DNA of 64,000 nt from Rhodobacterales bacterium (lineage in GTDB: Bacteria > Pseudomonadota > Alphaproteobacteria > Rhodobacterales > Rhodobacteraceae). Both the position numbers and the translations under genes were made by a program. This document shows, one piece after another, positions 61,053 through 64,000 of this stretch. The stretch lies in the NCBI GenBank assembly GCA_002748265.1, contig PDRY01000013.1, positions 186,001 through 250,000 on the forward strand, read 5' to 3'. Numbering within the stretch: the first letter of the stretch is position 1; each line of letters begins with the position of its first letter. Below the pieces are notes generated by a model that was not told the origin of the DNA, ran no database searches, and saw nothing but the letters and a program-made list of their open reading frames with translations.

Positions 61053-62021
61053 ATGCGTTTGCGATTGGTTCCCCAGAACACCAACTGGGATTTCTTCCGC
61101 CACTCCAAACTGTGGCTCGGGATTTCGGCGCTGCTGATCGTGGCGGCCTTCACCAGCTTCATGGTGCGGGGGCTCAACTACGGGATCGACTTTTCGGGTG
61201 GCACCACAATCCGCACGGAGAGCGCTGCGGCGGTGGATGTCGGCGCCTATCGCGACGCGATTGCGCCGCTCGGGCTTGGCGATGTGTCGATCACCGAAGT
61301 GTTCGACCCGACCTTTGGCGCCGACAAGAATGTGACCCTGATCGCGATCCAAGCGCAGGATGACGCCGAGTCGGTGAGTGCCGACACCATCGCGGCGGTG
61401 GAGACCGCGCTGCAGGACGTGGCGCCGGACATTCGCTTCACCTCGGTGGAATCGGTGGGGCCGACCGTCTCAGGAGAGCTGATCCGCACGGCGATCATCG
61501 CCGTGGCCACGGCCATCGCGGCGGTGTTGGTCTATATCTGGCTGCGGTTCGAATGGCAGTTCGCCCTGGGCGCGGTCGTGGCGTTGGTGCACGACGTGGT
61601 GCTGACGCTCGGTGTGTTCTCCGAGCTGCAGATCCGGTTCGAGCTGGCGATCATCGCGGCGCTTCTGACCATCGTGGGCTATTCGCTCAACGATACGGTG
61701 GTGGTCTTTGACCGGGTGCGCGAGAACCTACGGCGGTTCAAGTCGAAGCCGCTCAAGGAGGTGCTGAATCTGTCGATCAACGAAACTCTCAGCCGAACCA
61801 TGATGACGTCGGTCACGACCCTGATCGCGCTGTTGTCGCTCTACTTCCTGGGCGGCGATGTGATTCGGGGCTTTGTGTTCGCGATGATCTGGGGCGTGTT
61901 CGTCGGGACCTATTCGTCGATCTTCGTGGCCTCGGCCATGCTGTTGCAGCTGGGCGTGAAGCGTGACTGGTCCAAGCCCGATGCGGGCGCGGGCACCCAG
62001 TTCGGCAATGTGGATGCCTGA
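61053..62021 (+). CDS. secF: SecF, Sec translocon proton-driven export subunit
   Basis: 322 residues with LNYGIDFSGGTTIRTE near residue 45 in the periplasmic part and the conserved GYSLNDTVVVFDRVRENLRR near 210 in the membrane domain; six helices are evident. The ATG lies one base after the secD stop. Its stop codon lies within the first hairpin of repeat copy E. Confidence 0.96.
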   Translation: MRLRLVPQNTNWDFFRHSKLWLGISALLIVAAFTSFMVRGLNYGIDFSGGTTIRTESAAAVDVGAYRDAIAPLGLGDVSITEVFDPTFGADKNVTLIAIQAQDDAESVSADTIAAVETALQDVAPDIRFTSVESVGPTVSGELIRTAIIAVATAIAAVLVYIWLRFEWQFALGAVVALVHDVVLTLGVFSELQIRFELAIIAALLTIVGYSLNDTVVVFDRVRENLRRFKSKPLKEVLNLSINETLSRTMMTSVTTLIALLSLYFLGGDVIRGFVFAMIWGVFVGTYSSIFVASAMLLQLGVKRDWSKPDAGAGTQFGNVDA

Positions 62022-62061
62022 GGCGCGCGGCGCGCTCAGGTATTTGAACAAATAAGAAGAG
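62017..62061 (+). repeat. Dispersed intergenic double-hairpin element, copy E
   Basis: CCTGA-(GCGCGC-rich)-TCAGG hairpin (62017-62040) overlapping the secF stop, followed by TATTTG-AA-CAAATAAGAAG with perfect six-base arms. The first hairpin differs from the GGGGGC type of the other copies, but the tail is the same. Confidence 0.65.
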
Positions 62062-62070
62062 AGAGGCGCC

Positions 62071-62424
62071 ATGCGGCTGACCGAAATCGCCTTTGAAACC
62101 GGGGTGCCCGTGGATGGATACGGGCCGGGGTTCTTCCGCATCGGCGGAGAGGTGATCGAGGGCGCCGTTCTGATCGCGCCGGGCGGCGTGGCGACCTGGG
62201 GCGGCTTGGAGGATGCGGATCCTCTGGAGGCTCTGGTCGGCAAGGTTGATATTCTCTTCCTTGGCACGGGTGCCGAAACCGCCCATCCTCCGCGCGATTT
62301 GCGGGAGCGGCTGGAAAGCGCGGGGCTGGCGATCGAGTCCATGGCGAGCCCCTCCGCCGCGCGGACCTATAATGTGCTGTTGAGCGAGGGGCGGCGCGTG
62401 GCTGTCGCTCTGTTGCCCGTCTGA
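62071..62424 (+). CDS. Mth938-like domain protein (DUF498 family)
   Basis: 117 residues of the Mth938/NDUFAF3-like fold: GYGPGFFRIGGEVIEGAVLI near residue 15, ILFLGTGAETAHPP near 65 and SPSAARTYNVLLSEGRRVAV near 96. In bacteria this family often sits beside secF; its function is unsettled, while the mitochondrial relative helps complex I assembly. Its stop overlaps the ccmA ATG by one base. Confidence 0.8.
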   Translation: MRLTEIAFETGVPVDGYGPGFFRIGGEVIEGAVLIAPGGVATWGGLEDADPLEALVGKVDILFLGTGAETAHPPRDLRERLESAGLAIESMASPSAARTYNVLLSEGRRVAVALLPV

Positions 62425-63038
62425 TGCTGCAGGTCCGCGATCTGGGCGTGGCGCGGGGCGGGGTGCCGGTGCTGGAGGGGGTGCGCTTTGAGCTCGCCGC
62501 CGGGGAGGCGCTGATCCTGCGCGGGCCCAACGGGATAGGTAAGACAACGCTCCTGCGCACGCTGGCGGGGCTGCAGCCTGCGCTGTCCGGCGAGATCGAG
62601 ATGCCCGAGGATTGCGCCGCCTATGCCAGCCACAAGGATGGCATCAAGAGCCAGCTTACGGTGGAGGAAAACCTTGAGTTCTGGGCGCGCATCTATGGCC
62701 GCTCCGTCCCCGAGGAGGTCTATGCCGATTTCGATCTGACCGATCTGCGGACCCGGTTTGCGGGCACGCTGTCTGCGGGGCAGACGCGGCGGCTGGGGCT
62801 GGCGCGGCTTGGGGTGATCGGACGCGATCTGCTGCTGCTGGATGAGCCGACGGTGTCGCTGGACACGGCGTCGGTCGCTCTGTTCGGAGATTTCCTGCGC
62901 ACGCGCCATCTGGCGCGGGGCGGGGCGGCGGTGATCGCCACCCATATCGATCTGGGGCTGGAGGCGCCTGTGCTCGACCTGACCCCCAACAAGGCCGCGC
63001 CCCATGCGGGCGGCGGCCGCGACGAGGCCTTCTTGTGA
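62424..63038 (+). CDS. ccmA: CcmA, haem exporter ATP-binding subunit
   Basis: 204-residue ABC ATPase: Walker A GPNGIGKTTLLRTLAG near residue 38, signature TLSAGQTRRLGLARL near 122 and Walker B DLLLLDEPTVSLD near 142. It works with CcmB, C and D to release haem-loaded CcmE during cytochrome c maturation. The GTG of ccmB overlaps its stop. Confidence 0.94.
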   Translation: MLQVRDLGVARGGVPVLEGVRFELAAGEALILRGPNGIGKTTLLRTLAGLQPALSGEIEMPEDCAAYASHKDGIKSQLTVEENLEFWARIYGRSVPEEVYADFDLTDLRTRFAGTLSAGQTRRLGLARLGVIGRDLLLLDEPTVSLDTASVALFGDFLRTRHLARGGAAVIATHIDLGLEAPVLDLTPNKAAPHAGGGRDEAFL

Positions 63039-63691
63039 TTGCGCTTCTGATCCGCGACTTGCGCCTTGCTGTGCGCGCCGGAGGGGGCTTTGGCCTGGGG
63101 CTCGCGTTTTTCCTGATCGTGGTGGTGCTGGTGCCGTTCGGCGTGGGGCCGCAAAGCGATCTGCTGGGCCGGATCGCGCCGGGCATCTTGTGGGTGGCCG
63201 CGCTGCTGGCGGCGCTGCTCTCGCTGGATCGGATCTTTGCGCTTGATTTCGAAGATGGCTCGCTGCCGCTGCTGGCCACGGCGCCGTTGCCTCTGGAGGC
63301 GGTCGCCCTGATCAAGGGGCTGGCCCACTGGATTACCACCGGGTTGCCGCTGACCCTGGCGGCGCCCGCTCTGGGCGTTTTGCTGAACATGCCGGGGCCC
63401 GCCTATGGCTGGCTTCTGGCCACGCTTGCGCTTGGCACCCCGGCGCTGAGCATGATTGGAGCCTTTGGCGCGGCGCTGACCGTGGGCCTGCGGCGCGGGG
63501 GGCTGCTGATGTCGCTTCTGGTGCTGCCGCTTTATGTGCCCACGTTGATTTTCGGCGCCGAGGCGGTGCGGCGCGGGGCCGAGGGGCTCGATGCCGTGGT
63601 GCCGCTGATGATGCTCACGGGGATCACGTTTGCGAGCGTGGCGCTTTTGCCCTTCGCGGCGGGGGCTGCGCTTCGCATTAACTTGCGCTAG
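63035..63691 (+). CDS. ccmB: CcmB, haem exporter membrane subunit
   Basis: 218 residues with six membrane helices: LRLAVRAGGGFGLGLAFFLI near 10, PGILWVAALLAALLSLDRIF near 50 with the family motif, DGSLPLLATAPLPLEAV near 75, and SLLVLPLYVPTLIFGAEAV near 157. It pairs with CcmA. The GTG start overlaps the ccmA stop (GTGA). Confidence 0.94.
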   Translation: MIALLIRDLRLAVRAGGGFGLGLAFFLIVVVLVPFGVGPQSDLLGRIAPGILWVAALLAALLSLDRIFALDFEDGSLPLLATAPLPLEAVALIKGLAHWITTGLPLTLAAPALGVLLNMPGPAYGWLLATLALGTPALSMIGAFGAALTVGLRRGGLLMSLLVLPLYVPTLIFGAEAVRRGAEGLDAVVPLMMLTGITFASVALLPFAAGAALRINLR

Positions 63692-63730
63692 GTCAAGGAA
63701 CGCGCACGGTGTGCGGTTAGAAAGGCTCAC

Positions 63731-64000
63731 ATGTCGATCTGGGAATATGCCAACCCCAAGAAGTTCACCGAAACCTTCGGGCCTGCGATCCCGTGGTTTA
63801 TGGGGCTCGCCATTGCGTGTCTTGTCGGCGGGCTGATCTGGGGCTTTTTCTTCACGCCTGAGGATTACCGTCAGGGCTCTACCGTCAAAATTATGTACAT
63901 CCATGTGCCCGCCGCTTTGATGGCGATCAATGCGTGGTTCATGATGCTGGTCACGTCGCTGGTCTGGCTGATCCGCCGCCACCATGTGAGCGCGCTTGCC
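63731..64000 (+). CDS. ccmC: CcmC, haem transporter (3' end outside window)
   Basis: The first 90 codons of CcmC are present: MSIWEYANPKKFTETFGPAI, a first membrane helix (GLAIACLVGGLIWGFFF), then QGSTVKIMYIHVPAALMAI with the conserved IHVP and the start of the second helix. CcmC loads haem onto CcmE. GAAAGG lies about five bases before the ATG. The gene runs off the right edge; the usual length is about 240. Confidence 0.93.
   Translation, partial: MSIWEYANPKKFTETFGPAIPWFMGLAIACLVGGLIWGFFFTPEDYRQGSTVKIMYIHVPAALMAINAWFMMLVTSLVWLIRRHHVSALA

Noticed and set aside
1-64000. CRISPR array, insertion sequence, prophage or attachment site
   Set aside because: I saw no regularly spaced direct repeats, transposase or integrase genes, terminal inverted repeats, or a partial tRNA duplicate near tRNA-Glu.

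Overview
The window is GC-rich, densely packed DNA from an alphaproteobacterium, most probably of the Roseobacter group (Rhodobacterales). The pointers are a paa catabolon beside a complete sox operon, DUF1523 and DUF2783 family genes, a CtrA-type site ahead of the chemotaxis operon, and dispersed GC-hairpin/TATTTG-CAAATA intergenic elements. I see no insertion sequence, prophage, CRISPR array or rRNA. One tRNA gene (Glu) is present. About 62 protein genes fill the window; the first (paaG) and last (ccmC) run off its ends.

Layout. 1-11114: aerobic phenylacetate degradation. paaG-paaI-paaK and a TetR regulator are on the plus strand. A convergent minus-strand operon holds paaJ, paaA, B, C, D, E and an extra PaaA/PaaC-like ferritin-fold gene. 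It is transcribed divergently from a fused enoyl-CoA hydratase/3-hydroxyacyl-CoA dehydrogenase gene, across a 168-bp region with three palindromes. 11228-14866: a small accessory module of MBL-fold protein, FAD monooxygenase, DUF2783 protein and UbiA/MenA-type prenyltransferase. 14940-18181: tRNA-Glu, recJ and creatinase. 18256-24956: a seven-gene, partly overlapping operon of unknown function built around an AAA+ ATPase, with a coiled-coil protein, two large soluble unknowns and three small membrane proteins ending in DUF1523. This is my best candidate for an undescribed system. 25057-31378: minus-strand catabolic genes (ALDH16-like double-domain dehydrogenase, deoC, AraC regulator, uronate-dehydrogenase-like protein, FAD oxidoreductase). 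31406-40980: a complete chemotaxis operon (STAS-cheY-cheA-cheW-cheR-cheY-small CheZ-like protein-MCP-cheB-cheD) preceded by a TTAA-N7-TTAA CtrA-type box. 41080-53771: thiosulfate oxidation, soxT-R-S leftward and soxV-W-(VOC)-X-Y-Z-A-B-C-D-E-F rightward, with ATTCAAA-type sites at three promoters and three terminator-like hairpins dividing the transcripts. 53837-58001: DUF302, DjlA-like, EEP-family and small secreted proteins, and ppx. 58308-62021: yajC, a free-standing SecD-P1-like protein, secD and secF. 62071-64000: a Mth938-like protein and ccmA-B-C (cut).

How it works together. The paa genes turn phenylacetate into phenylacetyl-CoA (PaaK), epoxidise it (PaaABCDE), isomerise it to the oxepin (PaaG) and finish by beta-oxidation and thiolysis (fused hydratase/dehydrogenase, PaaJ). 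PaaI rescues stalled CoA esters. The ring-opening gene paaZ is not visible and may lie left of the window. The sox genes give thiosulfate/sulfide oxidation in the periplasm: SoxXA loads sulfur onto SoxYZ, SoxB and SoxCD oxidise it, SoxVWS keep thiols reduced, and SoxR is the likely persulfide-sensing repressor. The ccm genes at the right edge would mature the c-type cytochromes SoxX, A, D and E need; this is a functional link, not evidence of co-regulation.
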